From positions 66,083,417-66,147,416 of the forward strand of contig CM049319.1 of NCBI GenBank assembly GCA_026874595.1: a stretch of DNA of 64,000 nt, given 5' to 3'. The stretch is from Sipunculus nudus (taxonomy: Eukaryota > Annelida > Sipuncula > Golfingiida > Sipunculidae). A program made the translations under genes and the position numbers. The number at the start of each line of letters is the position of its first letter. Positions within the stretch are counted from its first letter, which is position 1. Below, in pieces: positions 33,584 through 45,850 of the stretch. The notes beneath the pieces are model-generated. The model had not been told where the DNA came from and did not search any database. It was given only the letters and a program-made list of their open reading frames with translations.

Positions 33584-33639
33584 AATACGGGGGTAACCTT
33601 CTCTGGTGCTCGATATATAATATGAATGGTATAGTCGGG

Positions 33640-33790
33640 TTAGTATGTAGTCGAAGTGTAGGTCAAAAGAAAGAGTGACGCCTTTTCGATAGGCTATACT
33701 ATTACTTGTCTATTAACACACGAGCTTTCGAAGCGCACAGGCTTCTTCATCAGGTGGTAAGTGGAAACGAGCAGAGAGGAGTTTATAAAT
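33640..33790 (-). mobile_element. Penelope-like end with hammerhead-like core (tentative)
   Basis: The minus strand contains CTGATGA, a GAAGC/GCTTC stem with a six-base loop, then GAAA (plus-strand 33719-33753). This resembles the core of hammerhead ribozymes found in Penelope-like retroelements. One extra A lies between CTGATGA and the stem, and I could not build stem I. No reverse transcriptase frame is nearby. Confidence 0.35.
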
Positions 33791-34118
33791 GGTGGAATTA
33801 CAATGTATAGAGTCCATAATGCAAGAAACCGTGTATTTATATTCTGATTGGATATTAATTAATGGACGTATTATTATTAATAAATGGTAATATTTTAACC
33901 ATGATGCCCTGTGTGGGTACACAGCAGTACGCAATGCTCCACTCAGGAATTTCCGCGAAACTGCCATTTCGTATCGCAGCCGAAAAGAGAACCGAAAAGA
34001 GAACTGAATCTTATACCACTCGTTGTAACTTACCACCCACATCTCAACATTTAAAGAGAGTTGCACAGGATATACGAACCCGTTCTAACTTAAGACCCAT
34101 ATGGTACAATTTAAAGGT

Positions 34119-34524
34119 GCCCATTCACCTACCTATTGAAAAAAAATTCATGTGATATCTTGCTTCCTCTGTGTATTTTATATATTAATGATTTACGAGT
34201 ACATTTGGTTGTGAAAAGTTCTTATAAGGCCTTTGTGAAGGATGAATGAACTTGTTTACAACAAAATGTTTGTAAACACATCAATGTTGACAAACGGGAA
34301 AACATGTAACCCAAGGTGGTAGGTTGCATATATGCGGAGGTAGAAAGGTCACTTATTGCTAAACGCCATTTACAAAGCTCTGGCTTGTCTGACTTGATGC
34401 CAGATGCCCTTGTTGAATTTGTTTTGATTATTTTGGCAGGCACCAACATATTACAAACATGTTGATAAAAAAAAGCCTGTGTGCGGTGATATATAAAGGT
34501 CAGATAGATGATAGGGCCCCTATA
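34119..34524. mobile_element. TTAA-type MITE, degraded copy
   Basis: Left end TTTAAAGGTGCCCATTCACC at TTAA; right end GGTCAGATAGATGATAGGGCC then CCTATAA. The interior (TTATAAGGCCTTTGTGAAGG, ACACATCAATGTTGACA, CGCCATTTACAAAGCTCTG) is the reverse complement of 56046-56517 throughout. Confidence 0.85.
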
Positions 34525-35448
34525 ACACTAAAGAAGCAGCGCTCCTCGTAGACTTGTCTCGTGCTTCTATTTCATGAGAATATCCTCTCGCTGGTCAAAA
34601 TGAAAGTCGTTGTGCTCGTAAAAATTTAACGCTGTGAAACAATATGGAGTTCTTTGGCACCCTCTTACTGGATAATTTGTAAAATATTCCTTCGCAGAAG
34701 AACATCTTTAAGCCGAGTTCGTTTAAAACTAAGAGACAAACCTCTATCGGTTGGGGATTGTGGGAATGGCCAGGACTACTTGTATCAACTGTGAGATTTT
34801 AAAATAAAACAATGGTCACCGTTCAATAAACTGCCTTCGGTTTACATTGCAATTGCCCAAGCTTACCGAATATCATTTATTAATTTATGAGCTCTTATCG
34901 AAAATAACTCAGATTCATGAAATTTGATTTAAAGCAATTAAATTTCGACATAATTTATGCACCACATCTACTCCTTGTGAGATGAGTACATGTTATGCCT
35001 GGTTTATTCAGGAGGCCCAGTGCATTGTGGGGAAAAGGATTTCTTTACCCATAATCCCTTACAAGCAGAGTCGTACTCTTGTGAGTGTGGTCGTCACAGG
35101 ATGTCAGAAAAGTAAGACATGATTTATTATTTGCTGATTGACAAATTATCCCCAAGCCAATTATGAATATAAAGAGACCGTTAATACTAGGCATTCAAAC
35201 TTGACTCCTGTCATGACTGCCGCGTCTTAACCAGCTTATTAAACAAATGCTGTGAGTCATATTTCCATGAACACGGTCAGTTCTGCACGAATGTGTAGCA
35301 ATTAAAGCATGTGTTCTTCCAGCCACTGTGCGGCATGAAATTCACGTAATTTGCTTTTTCCATACCAATTATGCCCATGTCACTCAGTGCGGTGAGGCAC
35401 GTCTTGCATTCGGGTGTGTCTCAAGTCAGTTTCTGCAGTGTTCTTCAC
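34525..35448. other. Intergenic, nothing recognised
   Basis: Unique-looking sequence of near-average composition. No exon, RNA gene or repeat family seen. Confidence 0.45.
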
Positions 35449-37240
35449 CGGTGTAGCGATTTCAGATTACCTCCGATTCAGATTCATCCCCCCCCCCCCC
35501 ACCCCAGTTAATTTAATTCCATTTCAGATTATACTCTGGCGTGTAGCCTAAACCTAATTTTAGCCCCCCCCCCCCCCCCCGGCAGATTTAACTAAATGAT
35601 TCTTACTTTTGCTTTTGAGGTATGATTTTGTAACTCAAAATTACGCGAGCGGACGATTCGGAGGTTGGAAACGATAAATGAAAATAAAATTGTCTGAAAA
35701 TGTTAGTAGTATTGTTAATTATATTTATTTTGAATTATTGTCATATTCTATATCATGTTCTACATCACAGACAGCTGAGTGGTAAAACGCTCGGCCCTCG
35801 CCGCTGGCAACCGAAGTTCGATGCCCGGCGTGGCTATGAGAGTGGGTTGTAGTTGCACGTCCAAGTTAAGTCGTTTCTACGGATCCTCCGGTTTCCTCCA
35901 CCCTATCCGATTACCGAGCGCTGACATCAGAGCCATGGAGAATGCCTCGTATTAGTTATTATAAATTGTTGTACAATCTGTGTAAGATAAATATAGTTTA
36001 AATTATCTATTATAGATGAGGCTGATACCACTCGGCTCATGCACTCAACTCCTCTAGGGCCACGGTTAAGAAAGAGCCGTTATTGCTGGCCTTGACCTGT
36101 CGGGAACGATGCCAACCGTGCCCTAAGGGACCTATCGTCCATATTGTCCATATTGTGCCATTTATCCATCTCCATATAACCAACTCTGTGACATGACCAC
36201 GCATTCACAAACCTTGAATCCGTTATCCTCTCTGCAAAAACAAGACTGCAAGTGTCCTGCCGAAATCACAACTGTCAATCAAGGTTAAGTTAACCTGTTC
36301 CACGTGCGTTTGTTGTGTGAATGGAGGATTTCATCCAGCTCCTAGATTTTGCCCTGATTTGACTGGCTGGTACACATGTGACATCATGGACTGAATTTTA
36401 TCAACAACTCAGATCTAGTTATGCATGTTGTTTTTATTCCCTCCTAAAAATATTGAGACTGACAGTGGCAGAAATACTGTGCTTTTACTGAAATCTAGAA
36501 TTTTTTGTCACTGGGGATTTCCCCAGTGTGTGACGTCACTGCCGCCGAGTTGACAGTGCTCATAGATGTGCCAATATTTGTTGAACAAATCATACAACCT
36601 CATGTTTTTTTGTGGAAAAATAGATAGAAAAAACTGTTTTTCCTTCAGGAACTGGGCTCATTTTATGTAAAATCTATATTATTTTTTTTTTCATGGGCAA
36701 TTATGTTATATGAAAATATAATGAGATTTGGAATACGTTTGCATAACCTCAAACCCAACTAATGAAATCTAAGCATTTAACTGTTAAAACGCCTTCTGAA
36801 CAGGTACACGTGTACCAGAAACGGTTCAGGCTGATTTGATTTGTTTGATTCTCGATGCCTCCCTGTTTATGCAAAACATCATACCAGCTAGACATCCGCG
36901 TAGAACAAGTGTATGCGAGCAGTTTGGTTGGTTTAATTGCTTTATTCATTATTCATGAAATATATGCCAGAGAGGGTCGCGGAATCAAGGTTTGTGAATA
37001 TAAGGACAGACCACAGACTTCACAGTATGAAGATGGATATATCCTGAGATATTTGAATGTTATGGCAAAGGGGCTAATACAGCGCCATATGTCAGGAATC
37101 ATCTGAAATCTGAAATTTTAGCGGTTAGTTTTCAATGGATTTCTAGTTAACCCCCGGTGTATTCTGAAATACAATCAAGATTACCGGGGCGGGGGGGGGG
37201 GGGGATCTGAAGCGGGGATAATCTGAAATCACTACACCGG
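35449..37240. mobile_element. MITE split by a nested insertion
   Basis: The left end CCGGTGTAGCGATTTCAGAT and the right end ATCTGAAATCACTACACCGG are inverted. The left half (35449-35757) and the right end (about 37125-37240) match the 26815-27280 element. About 1.37 kb between them includes a SINE at 35762-36005 and unassigned sequence, so something inserted into the MITE. Confidence 0.75.
35762..36005 (+). mobile_element. tRNA-derived SINE, family 1
   Basis: The head has an A-box-like TGAGTGGTAAAACGC and a B box in GAAGTTCGATGCCC. The body has TGAGAGTGGGTTGTAGT and CTCCGGTTTCCTCCACC. The tail is GCCTCGTATTAG followed by TGTACAATC and an AATATAG-like A-rich end. A second copy lies inverted at 55195-55445. 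Confidence 0.85.
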
Positions 37241-39199
37241 CACGTGGTTCTGGCCAGACATTTCTCCTTCCAATGCATGTCTAGCGCCACGCCTTGCTTG
37301 GACGGTGTCTCGTTTGTTTACCTTCAAGAGCTCCGTGCATTTCCGTTATGTTGATGGGACTGTGGAGTTATTGCCTCTTCCTTAAAAACGCTCCCATAAT
37401 ATGTTGTCTATTTGGCACTGAATCGATAACTCAACGTAAAAGATAATCCATGGCCAGAAGATTCATTAAATTCTACTCTTCAGTCATCATAGGATGGTTG
37501 TTTAGAACTTTGAAACCAAATTTAGCGGTTTGATGACTGTTATCTGTCTCGCTGTCGTTATATACTTGATATATGTTTACAATTTAGCTGAAGACCTTCT
37601 TCTGTATACATGCTCACACAAGTGGTATTTAGGGGGTTTTAGTGGAACAGCTGTGTGTTAGGTCAACTTTTTTCGAAATATATCATTCAACTTACATTTA
37701 ACAATGGAAAAAGCAAATAAGGACCTCAGATTATCTTTAACCGCAAATTTTAAATGTTTTTGCATTTTACAATGGTAGGGAGATGTGTGTGTGTGACACT
37801 GTGTGTCTGTGTGTAAAGATCCGCGCCGCCTTTCCAGAAATCCTGAGTTCGCCCCTGTCTTTGATATTATTTTAAACACGACAAAGCAGGCAATGTATGT
37901 GGACAGACAGAGCAATATTTTTAAATACTATTTCTGCTAGCATTTTTTTCATGATAGAAATGGAGAAATCTAAAAACACACACAGAAAATCGTAACGCAT
38001 GCAGCCTATAATTCCATAGCGGTTACCTCATTCAAAATCCTCTAGACATTTGGTGCTGATGCCATTAAAAGTTCCTGAGATGACTGGTCACAAATATTAC
38101 GAATATTTCACATTTTTTGAAAAGCAAATTCAGTTAATTTCCATTTAGTTTTCATTACTGAAAGAAACAATTTACTAGTTTTGGCTATGAAACGCTGAAG
38201 TTTGAATATTAAATCACTTTTCTGTGGAAGAATTTGAACAAAAACGTGCTAGATCATTTTAAATGAGACATGTCAGAAGGATTGCCAGTAAAATACCCTG
38301 ATCTGGTAACGGAAACATTTTTTTCAAAAGGCACACGTAACACAGCATATGAAAGAACAGCAAAATTTGAATTTCATACATATTTCATGATAATTAAAAT
38401 ATTTTAATGATTTATCTTATGTAACTTTAATAATAAAATTAATAACTTTCAATAAGGAGTGACTTATTTTAAGGACTTTAAGGACTTTGGATTATTTTCG
38501 CAAAATAATGAGGATATTAATACATATTAATTTTGCAGATTTGAATCCTTGGACTTTCATGGTTTTGAGGACCATGTATGGCTGCAAAATTTGACAATAT
38601 TAGAGAGCTGAATTACGGTAACATGAGATGGGCAGACTAACACACTGCCTGACGGACGCATAACGTTTGAGTAGTCCTCTATTTCTTAAATGAGCAAGAA
38701 ATTAATTAAGACAATATAATAAGGAGGCAAGATAGAGGAAACAAACCCGGAACAATAAAAAAATGAGATCTTGTTAAAATGCTTCGCACATCTTGGATCG
38801 ACATGTTATCAGACTCAACAGGCACTTGGTTGCGCTTTAGCCTTATCCGGTCCTGGGCGCCTTGTTGACTGCTCAAGTGGTGTTGTCTGTCTCGAAGGGA
38901 AGTCCAGAGTGTGATCTGAATCACGGCAAGGCCATGCCGAACGTCACATTGTTCAAAGGACTCTGGGGCCAAATACTTCTTTTGTCTCTCTCTCTCTCTT
39001 TGTTAATAAAACAGTCGAGGCGAAGTAGGTGGAAGTTTGCAAATTGAAGGAAGAACACAAAAACGTGCTTCATTTTTGAACAAGTTCATATATAAACACA
39101 TTTGATTCCTCCATATTTGTATAATCATATGTACAATCTTACAAATATAAAGGAATCAAATTGTTCAGATATTTTTATTCCTACGTACGATATGTTGTT
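37241..39199. other. Intergenic, nothing recognised
   Basis: CAGGGGCGAACTCAGGATTT (reverse of about 37840-37860) looks like a transposon terminus without a partner. No gene seen. Confidence 0.4.
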
Positions 39200-39267
39200 G
39201 CACTCACATATATATATATATATTTATATATATATATAATATTTACCATTTTCATATATAAATATAA

Positions 39268-39310
<43 letters not shown>
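39200..39310. repeat. Interrupted AT arrays
   Basis: Two AT arrays (39209-39240 and 39263-39308) separated by ATATTTACCATTTTC-like sequence. Confidence 0.95.
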
Positions 39311-42300
39311 ACACAAATTTTTGTCTATTTTCTGTATAACTGTCATGATTTCTTTGAATCGATTGAGGCTTGAGCCTCAATTAGCGACATTATAGAGCAC
39401 TTGGTGCTTCTTTGAAAAAAAAATATTCGCAAAAAAACAGGAGCGGCGATCCCGTTGAACAATTTATGCTTTGGTGTGGCCTACCTGCATGTGTTCTTTA
39501 ACTAAGTATTGCACTGAATATCCTGGACGCCATGAGCAGCGGTTGTAGTAGGAAAAATTGACTAGTGCTAACATGCAGAAAATGAAGACTTCTCGATAAA
39601 CCCAATAGCGAAAGGGTATCGTATGTCAGCTGCTTCTGCCTGGGAACTATATCACGTCACGAGTAACCCCCGAAACCAAGTTGGTATAACAGTGATGTAA
39701 CAAAAGGCGTTTATAATTTTAGGCTGTTATTTCCCGCAACAGACAAGGTATATATTTAAGCAATCTAGATAAAAATGTGTAGTAAGAGTGTTTTTCAAAA
39801 GGTATCTGGTGTGATCGATCCCCGTTAAACAAGGCTCAAACATCGCCCGTGTCACCTCCGATGCGTCACGAAAGCAGTTGATATGGAAAAAATCCGGACA
39901 TATCGGGGTGACCTCGGGGTAACATCGGGATGTCGCATCGGGACACAACTGGGTGAAAGCGGCAATGTGTGAAAAGGCCGATGAGACGTCCCAAAGTGTC
40001 CCGACTTCAATTTGATGTCACCTATTAGCGTTCCGGTGTCCACAGTTTCTTTAAAAAAAAGCACGTTCCAACGGCTCCTCTCCCCGATCTTTTCTACATT
40101 CTAATATTATTCCGATATATAGAGTGTGAAAGTCAAAATACTGCAATATGATAATTAATCCATTATGTTTAATTGTATTTCATGCCTCCTGGGGTGTTCT
40201 TTACCCTAGGCACGTAAACCTGTAAATCCTGAAGGCTTAATAACAAACTGCCATTTTCATAAAGTCCATCATCATTAAATAGACAGGTCAACTGATTTGT
40301 CGCAATATATATAATAGCGACCAAAAAGAGTCACTGGCTCCCTCCATATTTTTGGTCAAAGAGTTAGTTAAACAATTTATTTATGTGGCCCTAATTTTTC
40401 ATTATCATGTATGAATTTATCATTTCTTACTCAGAATACATTATTTTCTACTGTTCACAAAGATTACAAAATCATGTGGCTGCCTATATAAATAAAGAAT
40501 ACTCCTTATTGGTGATATAAATAACGTATTTCGAATAACCAATAGCTGGCAGCACACCTTTAATTCCGACACCCGAGTGTTTAACGCATAAGCAAAATGG
40601 CAGCCCCAATGGACGATTGCGATATTTTTGTGAGGTCAGGCTTTGCTAAGGACACTGTAACATAAAGAGGAAAGTTCTTCGAGGTCATTTTAAAGGAAGG
40701 AATCTGTCTGTAGAGAGAGTTTGGAGGCCAAGAGACCAGTGTTTTTCCAAGTAGAAGCCGCAGGAACGCTCCTCCGGTGACCGCGCCCTCGTCCGCAAAT
40801 TAAAGTAAGATTTTTAATTCACTACTTCATTATATCGTTGAGACAACTTGGTGTCATGGTAACAAAGTACAAAATTAAAAAAAAAAGCCATGGAGCCTCT
40901 GAACAAATGAAGGATTTGTTAAAGAAAGCATAGATCTGGGTCACCATGTTTAAATTTAGCTACAATTGATAAGCCTTGAGTGATGTGTTATAAGTGAAGT
41001 TCAGATCAAAAGCAGACCATGGTTCTTATGTCATGTTCGCGTCTCTCTCACAAACCTTAAATAATGCATAGGATAGATTTTGGAAAAAAATCTCAATAAG
41101 GCCACACACAAATATATTTCGTTTATATTTTCATGGAGTTTCTGTTTTTGCTTGGTGCCGAACCTTTTAAAAGGCTAATAAAACCTTGTGTGGTTCATCT
41201 GCACCATTCTAAGAATAATAGTACATATTTGCATCCAAAATGCCACGTATTCTACCTTTAGCTGTAAACTAAAAAAAAGATAAAAAAAATCATCTATACA
41301 AGCGTCGTATTTTCCATTATAGTCCACAGAAAAATTAATTTTTTACGTGGCCTGAGTGATTTATTTAGAATTAACCTACCTGAAAACTCGAATCAGAAGT
41401 CAAGGATGTGAGCCCTTACACTCGACCTGAACTTGGTTTAAAAAAACCGTCCTTTGTATGGATATCTTTTTTATTGATCATGTAGGACTGAACCGGGGGT
41501 ACACACTTCTTCCTCACGCTCAGACAATTCCTCACTGACAAGCCTTTGTCATTAACAGTATACTCTAAGATCAAAGGAAAACAAGGTCCTTTTTCCTGCC
41601 CTTTTCAACAGAAGTAAATCATTTGCATTCGATTTCTCCTCTTCTCTTTGTTTCCGCAACTTCCTTTTCTAAGCAATGCCGCTGGCGATGCGTTGGCTAT
41701 CCTTAAAGTCGGTCTACAATCTAACGATTTAATTGTTTTATTTTTTTTCTGCCAGCCGACGCTCTTTTTGGTCGTAAGATCAACAAGTGACAATGACACA
41801 TCGCTGGCCGGGGATGCCCCCCCCCCCCCACTTATCAATTAAGTATGCACATCACTAAATTGGTGCAGGCCATTTCGATCACTTCTGAAATATCATTGTA
41901 ACTTGTGAATAATGAAAGAAGGAAAGAATCGGCATTTTTTCCTGTTAGCTTCAACATATACTGATTTTATTCGGCTGTTAAAACTGCTCCTTGACATTGT
42001 CAACGATTTTTGGAGAAGATATGTCTCGACAGGTGTTTCTGAAATTAAAATCAGGTCGGCAGCACTCTCACGACTACCGATCATACTGAATTTTTCGGGA
42101 GGCAAAGAATCTGATGTGAGAATCATTAGATAATCAGCTGGCTTTATCAATAGTTCTCCTTACAGTCCTCATCTGCACTTTACAATGACACTCCGCCCTT
42201 GTCCCTAGTCTGGTACTTATGGATTCCAGTGCATCGCTGTAAACAGATTCCAGTTGACAATTTAGGTACTACATATCTTTTCATCCATTAAAGATTTTAC

Positions 42301-42865
42301 ATTAATCTAAAAAGAACATGCAAAGCTTCTGTGGTATAAAACTGGTTAACAGTCAAGCAGATAAAAAAATTATGCATTTTAACATTTTGATAAAGTCGCC
42401 GTTCATTAATAAGATAAAATATTTTTAATGTCAGCCTCAAGAGGCATGAGTAAAAACAACCACATCTATAAGGACTGAAAGAAAAAAAACACATTTTGCA
42501 GCTTGCTGGTGGTCACCTATTCCTGGATGGTGTTATGTGGATCGTTGATCGACATCTGATCCAAGCCACCAAACATATCTTACTTGAATAGTACTTATCT
42601 TGGTTGCTGGTCTTCTATTAGGCCTTACAAATGATAACTGTTCTTCTAATTCCGAGAAGAAACCATATGATGCTTTGGATTAAAAAAAAAAATTATTCAA
42701 TAACCAGTCAAAACAATATATGAAATTTTGCAAGCTGACAATGATTATAAAAAAAATCGCTTAAATTCTTCATTTGGTGGATATTATCATGGAGACAGGT
42801 GCTGGACACAAGGTCATTACCCGAGTGAGCAATACAACAAGCATCACAGAACCCGTGTCACGTCA

Positions 42866-42867
<2 letters not shown>
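39311..42867. other. Intergenic with one exon-like patch
   Basis: Apart from the candidate 5' exon at 40575-40806 and a poly-C run at about 41819-41829, I see no gene or repeat family. Confidence 0.4.
40575..40806 (+). other. Exon-like patch with short ATG frame (candidate 5' exon)
   Basis: Richer in GC than its surroundings. CAAAATGG is a good start context and opens MAAPMDDCDIFVRSGFAKDT-VT before TAA. The patch ends AAATTAAA|GTAAGAT, a good donor. It could be a 5' UTR exon of a nearby gene, a pseudogene or a repeat remnant. Nothing links it to the GPCR. Confidence 0.25.

Positions 42868-42868
<1 letters not shown>

Positions 42869-42911
<43 letters not shown>
42869..42911. repeat. AT dinucleotide array
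   Basis: Uninterrupted AT array. A second one lies at 43282-43340. The word AAGGATTATCAAACAAAT occurs twice between them. Confidence 0.97.
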
Positions 42912-42914
<3 letters not shown>

Positions 42915-43279
42915 GGAAACATTAAGCTCGGTAAGAAAAGGTTTACATGTATCAGTCATTCCTGTATTCCCTTAAAAGGATTATCAAACAAATAATCTCA
43001 ATCAGATCCAGACGTGTGCTTTGACAATACATCAAGATACACTTACTTACCGCTGCAAGTATCTTATTATAGCTAAATACCTCTTGAATTCTAATAGAAC
43101 AGTTTTTCACATAAAGCTTTCACAGTTCTTGTATTATTTTACAAGGATTATCAAACAAATCATCTTCTTGAACATGGGCCTTAGCAACGCCGTTAGCTTC
43201 ATTCTAACAACATTCACCTGATGATCGGGTCGCATCCCGTGAAACAGACTGTAGTGAATTAACAGTGTTTTTTTAAGAG

Positions 43280-43281
<2 letters not shown>

Positions 43282-43340
<59 letters not shown>
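43282..43340. repeat. AT dinucleotide array
   Basis: About 58 bases of AT. Confidence 0.97.
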
Positions 43341-43344
<4 letters not shown>

Positions 43345-43819
43345 TGTAATACATGTACAATTTCAATACATCATAGTAAAAGTGCTCTACCATGCAGGGG
43401 AGCAGTAATAATGTACTCTATATACAACAGGTGTATGGCCATGTGTTAACATGTGAAGGTCCGTCGATCCGTTTCTATTTTTTAATGTGCTCTGCTTGGT
43501 CTGCATATGATGAAATATATCGGTCGCTGTTAACATCAAGTAACCCTATAAATCCCCACCAAATCAACACAATAGCCGCCTGGCCACGACCACCTCAACG
43601 AACCTAGTAACCTAAGCTTAATCCAGCTAATTTAAACGAACCAAATACACAAATGATCATTTCAGTTTGTACCTGAAGAGTGAGCCGGCTGGTAAGCTGG
43701 ACTCACGGACGCCCCCCCCCCCCTTTTTTTTCATTTTTTTCACTTTTTTTAAGGGCTTCATACAAAATTATGCCGCCTGGACCCCCCCCCCCCCCCTTTT
43801 TCAGACCTGAGGACCTTTT

Positions 43820-45782
43820 TTAGCTCAGCTGACTGAAAGTCATCTGAGCTATAGCGATCACTCTTTGTCCGTTGTCCGTCGTCCGTCTGTCCGTCTGTCC
43901 GTCTGTCCGTCCGTTAACCAGGCACAAATCGTAACCGCTGGACCTAGAACCTTGTAACTTGGCATTCTGAGAGGTCCATGAAAAATCTCCTTGGAAACCA
44001 GAAATTAGGTCTCTGTTACCCATATCCTTCGAGCTATGGGGCCCCAAAGTACCCCCCAGAAAAGTCAAAAATTTCATACAAAAACATCAATATCTCATTA
44101 ACTACATCACTGATGGTCATGATTTTTTGCATACATATTGGTCATGAGATGATCCATCAGTTCCTGCAGACTGGTGGCGCCACCTGTATTTTTCGATTTT
44201 TTACGAATTTTTTTCCTCTATTTTTGAGACCTTTAAAAATGTGAACATCTGTTAACAAGGCACAAATTGTAAAGACTGGACCTAGAATCTTCATTCTTGA
44301 GACATTGAGAGGTCAATGAAAAAATGTCCATAGAAATCAGAAATTAGGTCTCTGTTACCCATATCCTTCGAGCTATGGGGCCCCGAAATACCCCCCAGAA
44401 TAGTAAAAAATTTCATACAAAAACTTCAATATCTCATTAACTACATTACTGATGGTCATGATTTTTTGCATGGATATTGATCATGGAGTGTTTCATCAGT
44501 TCTGCAGACTGGTGGCGCCACCTGTATTTTTTCAATGTTTACGATTTTTTTCTCTATTTTTGAGACCTCTGAAGATGCCGTCATCTGTTAACAGGGCACA
44601 AATCGTAACGACTGGACCTAGAATCTTCTCTCTTGACATGCAGAGAGGCCCATAAAAAGTCTCCTTGGAAACCTGAAATTAGGTCTCTGTTTCCCATAAC
44701 CTCTGAGCTATGGGGCTCCGAAGTACCCCCCAGAATAATGGAAAATTTGATACAAAAGTTCAAGTAACTGATCAACTATTGCATTGATCACCATGATTCT
44801 TTGCATTGATTTTGATCATGGGGTGTTTCATCAGTTTCTGCAGACTGGTGGTGCCGGCTGTATTTTTTCGATTTTTACGTGTTTTTTTCTCTATTTTTGA
44901 GACATTTAAAGATGCGGTCATCGGTTAACAGGGCACAAATCCTAATGACTGGACCTAGAATCGTCTCTCTTGACATGCAGGGAGGCCCATGAAAAGTCTC
45001 CTTGGAAACCTGAAACTAGGTCTCTGTTACCCATAACCTCTGAGCTATGGGGCTCAGAAGTACCCCCCAGAATAATGGAAAATTTGATACAAAAGCTCAA
45101 ATATCTGAACAACTATTGCATCGATCACCATGATTCTATGTATGGATATTGAGACATTAAAAGATGCGGTAATCGGTTAACAGGGCACAAATCGTAACGC
45201 CTGGACCTAGAATCTTCTCTCTTGACATGCAGTGAGGCCCATTAAAAGTCTCCTTAGAAACTTAGAAAAAGGTCTCTGTTACCCATTTTCTTTGAGCTAT
45301 GGGGCTCCCAAGTACCCCCCAGAATGATGGAAAATTTGATACAAAAGCTCAAGTATCTGAAAAACTATTGCAATGATCACCATAATTCTCTGCACGGATA
45401 TTGATCTTGGAATGTTTCATCAGTTTCTGCAGTCTGATGGCGCCACTGGTATTTTTTCGATTTTTACGAATTTTACAGGGCACAAATCGTAATGCTTAGA
45501 CCTAGAATCTTCTGTCTTGACATGCAGAGAAGCCCATAAAAAGTTTCCTTGGAAACCTCAAATTAGGTCTAAAAAATAAACCACTATATTTTACTCGATA
45601 TTAATCCATCAGTCAGGTTATTTCATATATCATTTACTCACATATTACATTATATTCCTTTATAAAACCCAACATGTCCATGATATTCATAAGCTTTATC
45701 TACTCAATATAGTATCGCAATGGTGATACATTTATAGTCCAATCAGGATCAGCTGAGCGCCGTGACCCATGGGTCCCTTGTT
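43820..45782. mobile_element. Repeat element with six ~337-bp tandem units
   Basis: Starts TTAGCTCAGCTGACTGAAAG, then a GTCCGTCT-rich stretch (43866-43915), then internal tandem units marked by GACCTAGAA at about 43941, 44279, 44615, 44952, 45204 and 45499. Units 1-4 are spaced 336-338 bases apart, while the last two spacings are 252 and 295. It ends GATCAGCTGAGCGCCGTGAC, then CCATGGGTCCCTTG. Similar GTCCGTC-rich elements are familiar from bivalve and other marine invertebrate genomes. No coding frame. Confidence 0.85.
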
Positions 45783-45850
45783 TAGGGTTCACATTTGTCC
45801 CCCTTGGTTGGACCCCCCCCCCTTTTCCTAAATCCTGGATCCGCCCCTGA
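45783..45850 (-). mobile_element. End of the GGATCCAGGATTTAGG MITE family
   Basis: Reads TTTCCTAAATCCTGGATCCG then CCCCTGA on the plus strand, preceded by a poly-C run. This is the reverse of the left end seen at 52254. Confidence 0.7.

Noticed and set aside
33713-34066. 117-codon minus-strand frame
   Set aside because: It overlaps the tentative Penelope-like terminal motif and has no domain similarity I can see.
43008-43021. AGACGTGTGCT matching part of a common sequencing adapter
   Set aside because: Only 11 bases match and the following bases do not continue the adapter, so chance is the better explanation.
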